From Phycisphaerae bacterium (GTDB lineage Bacteria; Planctomycetota; Phycisphaerae; UBA1845): 64,000 nt of DNA. How positions within the stretch are numbered: position 1 is the stretch's first letter; every line of letters starts with the position of its first letter. The stretch covers positions 124,001-188,000 of the forward strand of contig JAJDEB010000036.1 in the NCBI GenBank assembly GCA_029260015.1, written 5' to 3'. A model generated the notes under the pieces. The model was not told where the DNA came from. It saw nothing but the letters and a program-made list of their open reading frames with translations, and ran no database searches. Shown here one piece after another: positions 52,437-59,944 of the stretch. The translations under genes and the position numbers were made by a program.

Positions 52437-53132
52437 TTATCCGCGCTTCCCGCGGAACTCGCGACGATTCGGTGCGGCTTCGATCGCGGTCTCTTCACCG
52501 TAGCGACCCTTATAAAGCCAAACCTTGACACCGATCGTGCCATAAGTCGTGCGGCTGATCGCTAATCCATAGTCAACGTGCGCTTGCAACGTGTGCAACG
52601 GAATTGAACCACGGATGAGTTTTTCTTTGCGGGCCATCTCCGCCCCACCGAGGCGGCCTGACACCATGATCTTTACGCCCAGGACGCCGGTGGCCATCGC
52701 ACTCTCGGCGCGCTGCTTGAGTACGCGGCGGAACCCTGCACGCTTCTTTAATTGTTCGGCGATCGATTCAGCCACCAGCTTCGCGTCGCGATCCGGGGCT
52801 TTGATCTCCATGATGTTCACGGTGATCTTGCGGTCGATCAAGTCTTCTAACGCGTTCTTGAGTTTGTCCACTTCAGCCCCCTTGGGACCGATGACCAAAC
52901 CAGGGCGAGCAGTGTGGAGAACCACTTTGACGTCGTTGCGCGTGCGATCAATATTGACGCGAGACACCGCCGCATATGGGGGCCGGCGATTCAGGCGATC
53001 GTCGATGAACTTGCGAATCGCAAAATCCTCACCGAGAAATTCACCGAATGCAGCTTTGGGGGCGTACCAACGTGAACGCCACTCCTCAGTGATACCGACG
53101 CGAAATCCCAGTGGATGAATCTTCTGTCCCAC
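52437..53132 (-). CDS. rpsC: 30S ribosomal protein S3
   Basis: The 231-residue protein has the S3 start Gly-Gln-Lys-Ile-His-Pro-Leu-Gly-Phe-Arg-Val-Gly-Ile, a KH domain with Pro-Gly-Leu-Val-Ile-Gly-Pro-Lys-Gly-Ala-Glu, and the C-terminal Gly-Arg-Leu-Gly-Gly-Ala-Glu-Met-Ala-Arg. It sits at the mRNA entry channel. The 212-nt spacer to rplV is one of the longest in the cluster. Confidence 0.98.
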   Translation of the reverse strand: MGQKIHPLGFRVGITEEWRSRWYAPKAAFGEFLGEDFAIRKFIDDRLNRRPPYAAVSRVNIDRTRNDVKVVLHTARPGLVIGPKGAEVDKLKNALEDLIDRKITVNIMEIKAPDRDAKLVAESIAEQLKKRAGFRRVLKQRAESAMATGVLGVKIMVSGRLGGAEMARKEKLIRGSIPLHTLQAHVDYGLAISRTTYGTIGVKVWLYKGRYGEETAIEAAPNRREFRGKRG

Positions 53133-53304
53133 AACATACTCCGCTCACCGTCGCGCCCGACGGCCTCAAGAAAGACGATCACCCCCAACTACTCGATGCG
53201 TTCCGATCGGGGGAGTCATGATCTAATATTGTGCCGAAATCACTTTAAACAAATCCGGCACAACTCATACTTGTACTTATTGCCCAACCACGTCTATCGC
53301 CCAG

Positions 53305-53355
53305 ACACTACTACCGGTCAGCAACTACTACCGCTCAGCAATTGCTATCGTTCAG
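53305..53355. repeat. Three tandem 17-bp repeats spanning the rplV stop codon
   Basis: Units 53339-53355 (gene side, includes the stop at 53345-53347), 53322-53338 and 53305-53321 share a GCTGA-N-CGG-TAG core on the minus strand. All three carry TAG at the same place. Downstream units differ from each other at only three positions. Confidence 0.85.
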
Positions 53356-53704
53356 CCACCTTTACGATCATGTGACACGTTCGCTTCGCGATCGGATGGG
53401 CTCTGCCGCGATCCTTCGGGCGAAACCGACGAAAATACGGACCGCCATCGACCCGCGACTCGCTGATGAATAACCGTTTCATGTCGGCTTCCTGCTCGTC
53501 AGCATTAACCATCGCTGATTTCAAGACAGCCGCCAGAAACATCGCCGAACGCTGATGTTGAAACCTGAGCATGTCGAGGGCTTCGTTGCAATCCATCCCC
53601 CGAATCATGTCGGCGACGAGCCGCGCTTTACGCGCGCTGATACGAGCGAATCGATGCGACGCTCGCCATTCTTTTTGAACTGCTTCGGTTGCTTGATTAG
53701 CCAT
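53345..53704 (-). CDS. rplV: 50S ribosomal protein L22
   Basis: The 119-residue protein has the L22 pattern Ala-Arg-Ile-Ser-Ala-Arg-Lys-Ala-Arg-Leu-Val-Ala-Asp-Met-Ile-Arg-Gly and Pro-Tyr-Phe-Arg-Arg-Phe-Arg-Pro-Lys-Asp-Arg-Gly-Arg-Ala at the tip of the loop that reaches into the exit tunnel. Its 3' end lies inside a triple repeat. Confidence 0.98.
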   Translation of the reverse strand: MANQATEAVQKEWRASHRFARISARKARLVADMIRGMDCNEALDMLRFQHQRSAMFLAAVLKSAMVNADEQEADMKRLFISESRVDGGPYFRRFRPKDRGRAHPIAKRTCHMIVKVAER

Positions 53705-53775
53705 GGTTCAACCTGCTGTCTTGATTCTATTGCTCAAGTAGAGACGACTGTGTCTCGCTACTTTCGACGACATTG

Positions 53776-53808
53776 CCAGCTACATCTTTCTTCCAGTTAC
53801 TTCTTCTT
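53776..53808. repeat. Degenerate tandem 16-17 bp repeat at the rpsS 3' end
   Basis: Units 53793-53808 (includes the stop at 53797-53799) and 53776-53792 align with one gap and two or three changes. On the minus strand they read AAGAAGAAGTAACTGG and a close copy with TAG. Confidence 0.55.
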
Positions 53809-54066
53809 ACCTGCGCCATGTCCACGATAGGTTCGCGTCGGACTGAATTCGCCGAGCTTATGGCCCACCATGTCCTCGGTAATGGTCACTGGAAGAAACG
53901 TGCGGCCATTATGCACTTCGAACTTCTGCCCGATGAATTCCGGAACAATCATGCAGCGCCGCGCCCAGGTACGAATCGGGACAAAGCTGCTCGTTTGTTT
54001 CGCCACCATCACCTTGCGAAAGAGTTTCTCTTCTACATGCGGGCCTTTTTTTTGTGAACGAGCCAT
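53797..54066 (-). CDS. rpsS: 30S ribosomal protein S19
   Basis: The 89-residue protein has Ala-Arg-Ser-Gln-Lys-Lys-Gly-Pro, [10 protein letters not shown] and [16 protein letters not shown], all typical of S19. The ATG at 54066 has AAGG at a good distance; a TTG at 54072 would add two residues. Confidence 0.98.
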   Translation of the reverse strand: MARSQKKGPHVEEKLFRKVMVAKQTSSFVPIRTWARRCMIVPEFIGQKFEVHNGRTFLPVTITEDMVGHKLGEFSPTRTYRGHGAGKKK

Positions 54067-54252
54067 AACCAACCTTCCACCGTTTTAAAGGGCGGTGTCT
54101 TCCGTTCCGGCATTGCAAATCGCTGTTCGACATTTAACGTCGCATACGATTCGATCTTGCCTGACGATCAAGATACTTGGAAACGCAACCTCGCGGAAAC
54201 GTTACAACAGGGCGAAATATTCATCCATCCCGCCCGGATTTTCTAATACTGA

Positions 54253-55119
54253 TTACTTTTTAGGCAATACCAGCTGCCCGTAACGCCGACTCTTACGCCG
54301 ACGAAGAATCCGGTTGTTTGAAATCTTACGCGGATTCCTGGTACGTCCACCCTTGGCCAATTTTCCCTCAGGACTACAGGGATGGCGACCACCCCCGCTT
54401 CGGCCCTCGCCACCACCCAACGGGTGAGCAACGGGGTTCTTCGCGGTACCACGCACGCGCGGTCGTCTGCCCATATGACGCATGCGGCCTGCTTTTCCGA
54501 TACGCAGGTTCTGGTGATCGACGTTTCCGATCTGGCCAATCGTCGCGCGACATTCGACACGCACCTGACGCATTTCGCCAGACGGCATGACCAAAGTCGC
54601 CCAGTCACCTTCGCGAGCAAGCAATCGACATGATGAGCCCGCACTGCGAGCCAACTTACCGCCCTGCCCAATATTCAATTCGATGTTGTGAACATCCATG
54701 CCAACGGGGATGTTCTTGAGCGGCATGGCATTACCGACTTTCGGCTCAACGCGTGGCCCGCTCTCAACTTTGTATCCTGCACTCACGCCAACTGGGGCGA
54801 GAATATAGCTCTTGTCGCCATCGGCGTATTCGACCAATGCGATATGACAGGTGCGGTTCGGATCGTACTCCACCGACTTGACTTCACCGACAACGCCATC
54901 TTTGCGGCGTTTGAAGTCAATGATGCGATAGATTTTACGGGCACCACCTCCACGATGACGGGCAGTGATCTTGCCATGGTGGTTGCGACCGCCATGCTTG
55001 CGCAACCGCTGCGTCAACGATTTTTCGGGCTTGCTTTTGGTATCAGTCAACTCGACATAATCGTTGACCGATGACTTGCGTCGCCCCGGAGAAGTTGGTT
55101 TGTAAACCTTTACACCCAT
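54253..55119 (-). CDS. rplB: 50S ribosomal protein L2
   Basis: The 288-residue protein has Tyr-Lys-Pro-Thr-Ser-Pro-Gly-Arg-Arg, Gly-Gly-Arg-Asn-His-His-Gly-Lys-Ile-Thr-Ala-Arg-His-Arg-Gly-Gly-Gly and the conserved C-terminal Asn-Pro-Val-Ala-His-Pro-Leu-Gly-Gly-Gly-Glu-Gly. This last loop contacts the peptidyl transferase centre. The ATG at 55119 is preferred to a TTG one codon upstream. Confidence 0.98.
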   Translation of the reverse strand: MGVKVYKPTSPGRRKSSVNDYVELTDTKSKPEKSLTQRLRKHGGRNHHGKITARHRGGGARKIYRIIDFKRRKDGVVGEVKSVEYDPNRTCHIALVEYADGDKSYILAPVGVSAGYKVESGPRVEPKVGNAMPLKNIPVGMDVHNIELNIGQGGKLARSAGSSCRLLAREGDWATLVMPSGEMRQVRVECRATIGQIGNVDHQNLRIGKAGRMRHMGRRPRVRGTAKNPVAHPLGGGEGRSGGGRHPCSPEGKLAKGGRTRNPRKISNNRILRRRKSRRYGQLVLPKK

Positions 55120-55205
55120 CAAACTACCCTATTCGTTTCGGCTTGCGACTTTGCCCAGCAAGCCAACCTTAGTATTTTCAATTCCAGTTCTGCAACGTTC
55201 TCCAA

Positions 55206-55251
55206 CCGGTTCGGCCGCAACCTATTCAGCCGCAACCGATTCAGCCCGCAA
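55206..55251. repeat. Three tandem 15-bp repeats between rplW and rplB
   Basis: Units 55206-55220, 55221-55235 and 55236-55251 share a core CC-N-ATTCAGCCGCAA with a few changes; the last has one extra base. On the minus strand two contain GGCTGA. The array starts about 15 nt after the rplW stop. Confidence 0.8.
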
Positions 55252-55265
55252 AATGCAACTCCTCG

Positions 55266-55577
55266 CTAGAAGAGATCAATATGCGAGCCCGGATCGAGCG
55301 TGATCACTGCTTTCTTCCAGTCAGCAGTCTTACCTGTTTTGAAGCGGTGCCGACGCGCCTTACCGCCATGATTCGCGGTCCGAACGCTGAGCACCTTAAC
55401 GTTGTAGATCTTCTCAATCGCCTGCTTGATTGCCGGCTTGGATGCAGCACGATGCACCTCAAACGCAAACGAACCACCGCGAGCCTTTTTAGACTTGGTC
55501 GCATCGTAGTGAGACGTTGACTGATGCGTACCCTTTTCAGTCACGAGCGGTCTTTTGATGATGTGGTAAATATCCAT
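55266..55577 (-). CDS. rplW: 50S ribosomal protein L23
   Basis: The 103-residue protein has Ile-Ile-Lys-Arg-Pro-Leu-Val-Thr-Glu-Lys-Gly and Phe-Glu-Val-His-Arg-Ala-Ala-Ser-Lys-Pro-Ala-Ile-Lys-Gln-Ala-Ile-Glu-Lys-Ile-Tyr-Asn-Val-Lys-Val, as in L23, the docking site for trigger factor and SRP at the exit tunnel. The ATG at 55577 is preferred to a TTG at 55586. Confidence 0.97.
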   Translation of the reverse strand: MDIYHIIKRPLVTEKGTHQSTSHYDATKSKKARGGSFAFEVHRAASKPAIKQAIEKIYNVKVLSVRTANHGGKARRHRFKTGKTADWKKAVITLDPGSHIDLF

Positions 55578-55638
55578 CGCACTCAATTCATTCGGTAATC
55601 AAAACCAGCCAAACATCTACAACCAATATCAAACCAAC

Positions 55639-55676
55639 AAAAAGAACCGCACGGAACATTCTGATCCGCACGGTTC
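55639..55676 (-). terminator. Terminator-like hairpin between rplD and rplW
   Basis: A 12-nt stem (55644-55655 with 55665-55676, two G-U pairs in RNA) is followed on the minus strand by five T. It lies within 10 nt of the rplD stop, inside the cluster, so it may act as a partial terminator or processing site. Confidence 0.65.
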
Positions 55677-55682
55677 ATGGTC

Positions 55683-56330
55683 TTATTCTTCCGCATCCGC
55701 GCGAAGACGAACCGGGTCACTCTTGAGACACTGAAATGCTTCCATGCTCATGACCAGTTTGTCGCGACGCAATACGTCGTATGCATTCAAATTGCGAACG
55801 CAGCGAACTTCCGTCTTGGGAAGATTACGCCCCGACAGAAACAGGTTGCGATCTTCACCGCGAAGCGCCACAACACACCCGCGATCTACACCCAAGGATG
55901 ACAACATCGCAGCGAATGCCTTCGTCTGCGGTTTGTCCATGCTTAATCCGTCAACGATTGCGAAATTTCCGGATTTGATCTTGGCCAGGATTGCCGAGTT
56001 GCGGGCCAACCGACGCATCTTCTTGGGAAGATCCTGCGTATAGTTCTGGCGACCCTTCGCAAAGGCGACACCACCCCCGCGACGAATGCATGTGCGAATC
56101 GCACCTGCACGGGCGCGGCCGGTACCCTTTTGGCGATACAGCTTCTTGGTTGAACCGGAAACCATGGCGCGGCTTTTCGTTGCCGATGTATTCTGACGAC
56201 GGTTCGCCTGATACATGACAACCGCCTGCTTGAGCAACTTCAAACGCACGCGACCCCCCAGAACAGCCGGGTCAATCGACTCGGTGCCGCTTTCGTTGCC
56301 ATCCATCTTGAATACAGGTACTTCAATCAT
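55683..56330 (-). CDS. rplD: 50S ribosomal protein L4
   Basis: The 215-residue protein has the L4 loop Lys-Leu-Tyr-Arg-Gln-Lys-Gly-Thr-Gly-Arg-Ala-Arg-Ala-Gly, which reaches the exit tunnel, and a matching core. In E. coli L4 represses its own operon; whether this applies here is not shown. The ATG at 56330 is the start of the normal-length protein; a longer frame to 56384 adds residues not typical of L4. Confidence 0.97.
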   Translation of the reverse strand: MIEVPVFKMDGNESGTESIDPAVLGGRVRLKLLKQAVVMYQANRRQNTSATKSRAMVSGSTKKLYRQKGTGRARAGAIRTCIRRGGGVAFAKGRQNYTQDLPKKMRRLARNSAILAKIKSGNFAIVDGLSMDKPQTKAFAAMLSSLGVDRGCVVALRGEDRNLFLSGRNLPKTEVRCVRNLNAYDVLRRDKLVMSMEAFQCLKSDPVRLRADAEE

Positions 56331-56417
56331 CTCAGCGAATTCCGCGTTAGTGTTTCTTATTAAATCAAGCAAGCCAACGAGCAACCCAAACGGGCCCGTC
56401 GGCTTTTCTAATCGTTA

Positions 56418-57068
56418 TCAACCCTTGGTCTTTGATTGGCGCACAAAAAGGAGCCCGCCATTGGGCCCCGGTACGCTGCCTTTTACGAGCAGCAGGTTGT
56501 TTTCTTTGTCGACAGCCACAAGTTCGAGGCAACGCGATGTCTTGCGGACGCTGCCCATGTGACCGGACATCTTCTTGCCCTTTTTAATATTGCGGCCTGT
56601 ACCAAGGTTGGCATGGCCACCAATACTTCCGGGGCTACGGTGCTTACGTTCCACACCGTGCGAAGCAAGCTGGCCACCAAAACCCCAGCGCTTCATTCCA
56701 CCGGCGAAACCCTTGCCTTTTGTGGTACCGGAAACATCGACGTATTTGACTTCACTCTCTTCAAAGATGCCAACAGTGACCACATCGCCAGCGGCGAGCG
56801 TCGACTCGTCGTCTAGTCGCAGCTCGCGAACGGAACGTTTCGGCCCAGTTCCCGCTTTACCCGCATGACCGATGTGCGGCTTGGTCGAGCGGTGCGGCTT
56901 GACGTCTTCAAAACCAAACTGCAAAGCGTCGTAACCGTCAGTCTCTTTGTTCTTAACCTGGAGAACGGTACAGGGACCGGCTTGCATCACGGTAACGGGC
57001 GTAACATCCCCCGCCGCATTGATGATGCGAGTCATGCCAACTTTTTTTGCCAAAAGTGACGGAATCAT
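56418..57068 (-). CDS. rplC: 50S ribosomal protein L3
   Basis: The 216-residue protein shows Leu-Leu-Ala-Lys-Lys-Val-Gly-Met-Thr-Arg and the L3 core motif Gly-Thr-Thr-Lys-Gly-Lys-Gly-Phe-Ala-Gly with His-Arg-Ser-Pro-Gly-Ser-Ile-Gly. It is an early binding protein close to the peptidyl transferase centre. Confidence 0.98.
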   Translation of the reverse strand: MIPSLLAKKVGMTRIINAAGDVTPVTVMQAGPCTVLQVKNKETDGYDALQFGFEDVKPHRSTKPHIGHAGKAGTGPKRSVRELRLDDESTLAAGDVVTVGIFEESEVKYVDVSGTTKGKGFAGGMKRWGFGGQLASHGVERKHRSPGSIGGHANLGTGRNIKKGKKMSGHMGSVRKTSRCLELVAVDKENNLLLVKGSVPGPNGGLLFVRQSKTKG

Positions 57069-57164
57069 CTGGAGCCCTGCTTCTTTCTAAAACTTGCTAA
57101 GACTGCGTTCTTACCAAATATTCTTTTGCCCGATCAAACCGAGCGTACATTCACAAATCTGCAA

Positions 57165-57476
57165 TTACGTTTTGATTTTGACGAACACACCCGCCGGAAC
57201 AACCAGGCGATTCAGCGCTTCAATCGTTCGTGCGGTTGGCTCGAAGATCTGGATCAAGCGCTTGTGCGTTCTCATCTCAAACTGTTCACGCGACTTCTTG
57301 TCGATGTGCGGTCCACGAAGCACCGTGTACCGCTCGATCCGCGTGGGCAAAGGCACCGGACCTGAAACCCGGCCGGCAGTACGTTTTGCATGCTCCACAA
57401 TCTCGGCCGCGGACTTATCCAGCGAACGATGATCGTAGGCTTCCATCCGAATTCGAATTTGCTCGTTACCTGCCAC
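57165..57476 (-). CDS. rpsJ: 30S ribosomal protein S10
   Basis: The 103-residue protein has [14 protein letters not shown] and Gly-Pro-Val-Pro-Leu-Pro-Thr-Arg-Ile, typical of S10. It is the first gene of the cluster; tuf and fusA, which precede it in many bacteria, are absent. A sigma70-like promoter lies about 150 nt upstream. Confidence 0.98.
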   Translation of the reverse strand: MAGNEQIRIRMEAYDHRSLDKSAAEIVEHAKRTAGRVSGPVPLPTRIERYTVLRGPHIDKKSREQFEMRTHKRLIQIFEPTARTIEALNRLVVPAGVFVKIKT

Positions 57477-57790
57477 CGATACCTCTAAGCTCTGACCGAA
57501 CGATATTCCGACAACCGAAGAAATCCCCCATCGGGCGGGTGTCTTCGGGCCTCAGAATTGACGTAAGGCCAATAAAATCAGACGTTTCCCTCAAGACCTG
57601 CCATTCAGATCGTTCGAGTCGGGCGAGGATACCCATTCCTATTTCATTGTCAACGGGACCAAAGGCAGAAAAACACCGTGGGAACACTGATATTGCCGCG
57701 AGGTCGGCGGTCTGAACCAAATCAACTGACCTTCGCTGACAAACTGCACAATCAAGGTAAGCCAACCATGCGCAAGCCCTGGAATCTGAC
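57477..57790. other. Leader and promoter region of the ribosomal cluster
   Basis: This 314-nt region separates rpsJ from the next upstream gene, also on the minus strand. It holds the promoter at 57626-57653, which leaves a leader of about 140 nt before rpsJ. Such leaders can carry autoregulatory structures; none was identified with confidence. Confidence 0.6.
57626..57653 (-). promoter_or_regulatory. Sigma70-like promoter of the ribosomal protein cluster
   Basis: On the minus strand a perfect -35 box TTGACA (57648-57653) and a -10 box TATCCT (57626-57631) are 16 nt apart. It faces rpsJ and is the best promoter match seen in the window. Confidence 0.65.
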
Positions 57791-58717
57791 TTACGGTGCC
57801 GCACCCTCCGAATGGAAACTGCTGGGGTTGCCACGATCCCAATAAGCCCTTTTTTCAAAGTGTTTTAGGACGCCGCGCACCCCACCGGCGGAAAATGCGA
57901 CCAACCTATGCGGGGCTGCGACTTCGATATCAAAATACGCATGATCCGATTCGACCGTACTGGCCGCCACGCGGCGTACTTTGAACTCACCGGCCTTTGT
58001 TTTGAGCGTTTTGAATGGTTGATCGGGACCGAATGACTCAAAGGTCAGGAGCGTCTCGCGAACGGTCGGCTGAATCAGGTGCGTACTTCGCATTGGCACC
58101 AGGACTTTTAGAGTCCGCTCTTTCCCGCCGGCCACCAGCTCCCGGGCAAGCATTGGCAGCGATTCGTGTGGAACAACCTCGCGATCGAGGCCAAAAGTGC
58201 CGTCGCCCTCATCCCCGAAATAGCTGAAGCATTTGAGTTCGATACCGCTACTGCCCCACCGCAGGTGCTTAAAGGTCGCCCCGCACCACTCCTGGCTGGA
58301 GGTCACCATTTTGAAAGGTTCAAGCGAGCCGCGTTTGACAAAAACTGTGGTCAGGTAGCGGTAATTGTAATTCTCGGTGGGGATCTCTTCGGCGATGTTG
58401 AATTTCAAGACGGGCACCACATCGTCCCCGTTCGCGTCTGCTTTTACGCCACTGACCCGGTCCATCCACTGGCGATTGACCAAATGAACCCGGGTGTATT
58501 TTCGGGTTTTGCCGTAAATGGATTCCTCGGCGTCGTAGTAGCACATTTCGCTGAGACCGTCGTCCCACCATTCCATAGCCCCAAACTTCTCCAATCCGTC
58601 GACGGAGTCCTCCCCGACGGGTTGTTGGGCGGCTGGTGTTTGGGCGTCTGAATCATGAATGGATGAAACCAAGTTTGCGAGAATGAACACGCATACAAAT
58701 CGTAGGGAATGGCGCAT
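57791..58717 (-). CDS. Hypothetical exported protein
   Basis: The 308-residue protein has a signal peptide (about 1-26, Val-Phe-Ile-Leu-Ala-Asn-Leu-Val core, cleavage near Ser-Asp-Ala-Gln). The mature part is mixed alpha/beta with aromatic segments such as Glu-Trp-Trp-Asp-Asp-Gly and Tyr-Asn-Tyr-Arg-Tyr-Leu-Thr-Thr-Val. The domain between about 110 and 280 reads like a beta-rich lipocalin- or LolA-like fold, but no family was recognised. It is followed by the ribosomal cluster promoter and preceded, 47 nt upstream, by a lipoprotein metallopeptidase gene, so the two exported proteins may be co-transcribed. Confidence 0.85.
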   Translation of the reverse strand: MRHSLRFVCVFILANLVSSIHDSDAQTPAAQQPVGEDSVDGLEKFGAMEWWDDGLSEMCYYDAEESIYGKTRKYTRVHLVNRQWMDRVSGVKADANGDDVVPVLKFNIAEEIPTENYNYRYLTTVFVKRGSLEPFKMVTSSQEWCGATFKHLRWGSSGIELKCFSYFGDEGDGTFGLDREVVPHESLPMLARELVAGGKERTLKVLVPMRSTHLIQPTVRETLLTFESFGPDQPFKTLKTKAGEFKVRRVAASTVESDHAYFDIEVAAPHRLVAFSAGGVRGVLKHFEKRAYWDRGNPSSFHSEGAAP

Positions 58718-58764
58718 GGTAATCCCTCTCTGGCCCGGAGCTTGATGGATATTGAAAGAGGATG

Positions 58765-59751
58765 CTATTGCGGTTTCCTGAAACCGACCAACTCGAATAG
58801 ATAGTCGCGAAACTGCGATTCCAGCGTATCAAGGTCATCGGTGATGTACGCACGGAATACGCTTTCACCGTAGCTCGTCCGACCGCTGGCCGACGGCTGA
58901 ATGCGTGCGACCTTCGCCGCCTGCTCCAACTTGCCACTCACGATCGCATCCAGCATTTCTTGAAAGCCGTCTGCATAAGCACCGTCTTCGCCGTGTCTTA
59001 AGAAGCAAACCAGCGCCCAAGCCTGCGCATAGTACGTTTTGGTCAACCGCGATCGCCCTTCGTTGATGACCCGCCCAGCGTCCGTCGAGAGGAGCGCCCG
59101 AAGCGGCAATACCGAGTCGGTCGTCATTGCATCGCGCAAAGCATTGAGTCGAAACGAGTTCCGCTGGGGAGTGAATCGGGCCTTGCCACTGGGCAATTCG
59201 TACGCCTCGCAGTAAGTGGCCAACCCCTCATTGAGCCATGCCGGCAGCTTGGTGGAAAAGTAGTTGGCGAAGTATTGGTGCATCCCTTCATGGGCGAGGA
59301 CCGAAAGCGTGTACGTTCGGCGAATGTAGTACACCACGCACTCGTTACCGACCGCAAACCCACCGGCTGAAATCTTGCGAAACACGGGGAACTGCTGGGG
59401 GAATTTGGATTTGGCGTATAGCTCCCACTGTGGCCGATCGTTGAGGACGTATGTCTGCAAACGCTTGCCGGCACCGGATTCTGGCGCTGGCAGCAGCGAG
59501 TTATATTGACGGTAAGCGGCTTCCAAAAACTCCGGGAGCGCAGCCTGAAGCTGGCCATCCTTTAGCGTCGAGTGGATATCGAAATGCTCGGTGCTCAGCT
59601 TGGTGCCTTCGACTCGACCGAATGACCACGGCTCTTCGGTGTACTGAACGACTTCTTCATCGCGAGATGCGCATCCGCAAATAACCACGCCGACCGTTGC
59701 CAGGATGATTCCGGAAGAGATTTGGCGCTGTCGGCGTCCTTGCATGTTCAT
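58765..59751 (-). CDS. DUF1570-like lipoprotein with HExxH zinc-peptidase motif
   Basis: The 328-residue protein has a lipoprotein signal with Val-Ile-Cys-Gly-Cys (Cys27). Residues 151-160 read Val-Leu-Ala-His-Glu-Gly-Met-His-Gln-Tyr, giving the zinc motif His154-Glu155-x-x-His158. The downstream Leu-Asn-Glu-Gly-Leu-Ala-Thr-Tyr provides the third ligand Glu of gluzincins. Proteins of this kind (DUF1570) are frequent in planctomycetes; their substrates are unknown. It is predicted to act in the envelope. An ATG two codons in is an alternative start. Confidence 0.88.
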   Translation of the reverse strand: MNMQGRRQRQISSGIILATVGVVICGCASRDEEVVQYTEEPWSFGRVEGTKLSTEHFDIHSTLKDGQLQAALPEFLEAAYRQYNSLLPAPESGAGKRLQTYVLNDRPQWELYAKSKFPQQFPVFRKISAGGFAVGNECVVYYIRRTYTLSVLAHEGMHQYFANYFSTKLPAWLNEGLATYCEAYELPSGKARFTPQRNSFRLNALRDAMTTDSVLPLRALLSTDAGRVINEGRSRLTKTYYAQAWALVCFLRHGEDGAYADGFQEMLDAIVSGKLEQAAKVARIQPSASGRTSYGESVFRAYITDDLDTLESQFRDYLFELVGFRKPQ

Positions 59752-59944
59752 CGCGATGTGTTCCCGTTATATCCGAGTATTAAATTCGAGGGGCTCAATC
59801 ATTCAAACGTATTGTGACCGCACGTCTCTGCGATCGCAACCAAAAGCCCACCTCCTCGCATCAGTTGGCAAGTTTGGGTTCGGCGCATATCCTACGGACA
59901 CGGTGTTTTTGAAAACGAATCCTCTGCACAGGTAACCCAACTCG

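Noticed and set aside
42960-55251. CRISPR array or transposon ends as an explanation of the ribosomal spacer repeats
   Set aside because: Unit sequences differ at each locus, copies are directly adjacent without spacers, and no transposase or Cas gene is present.
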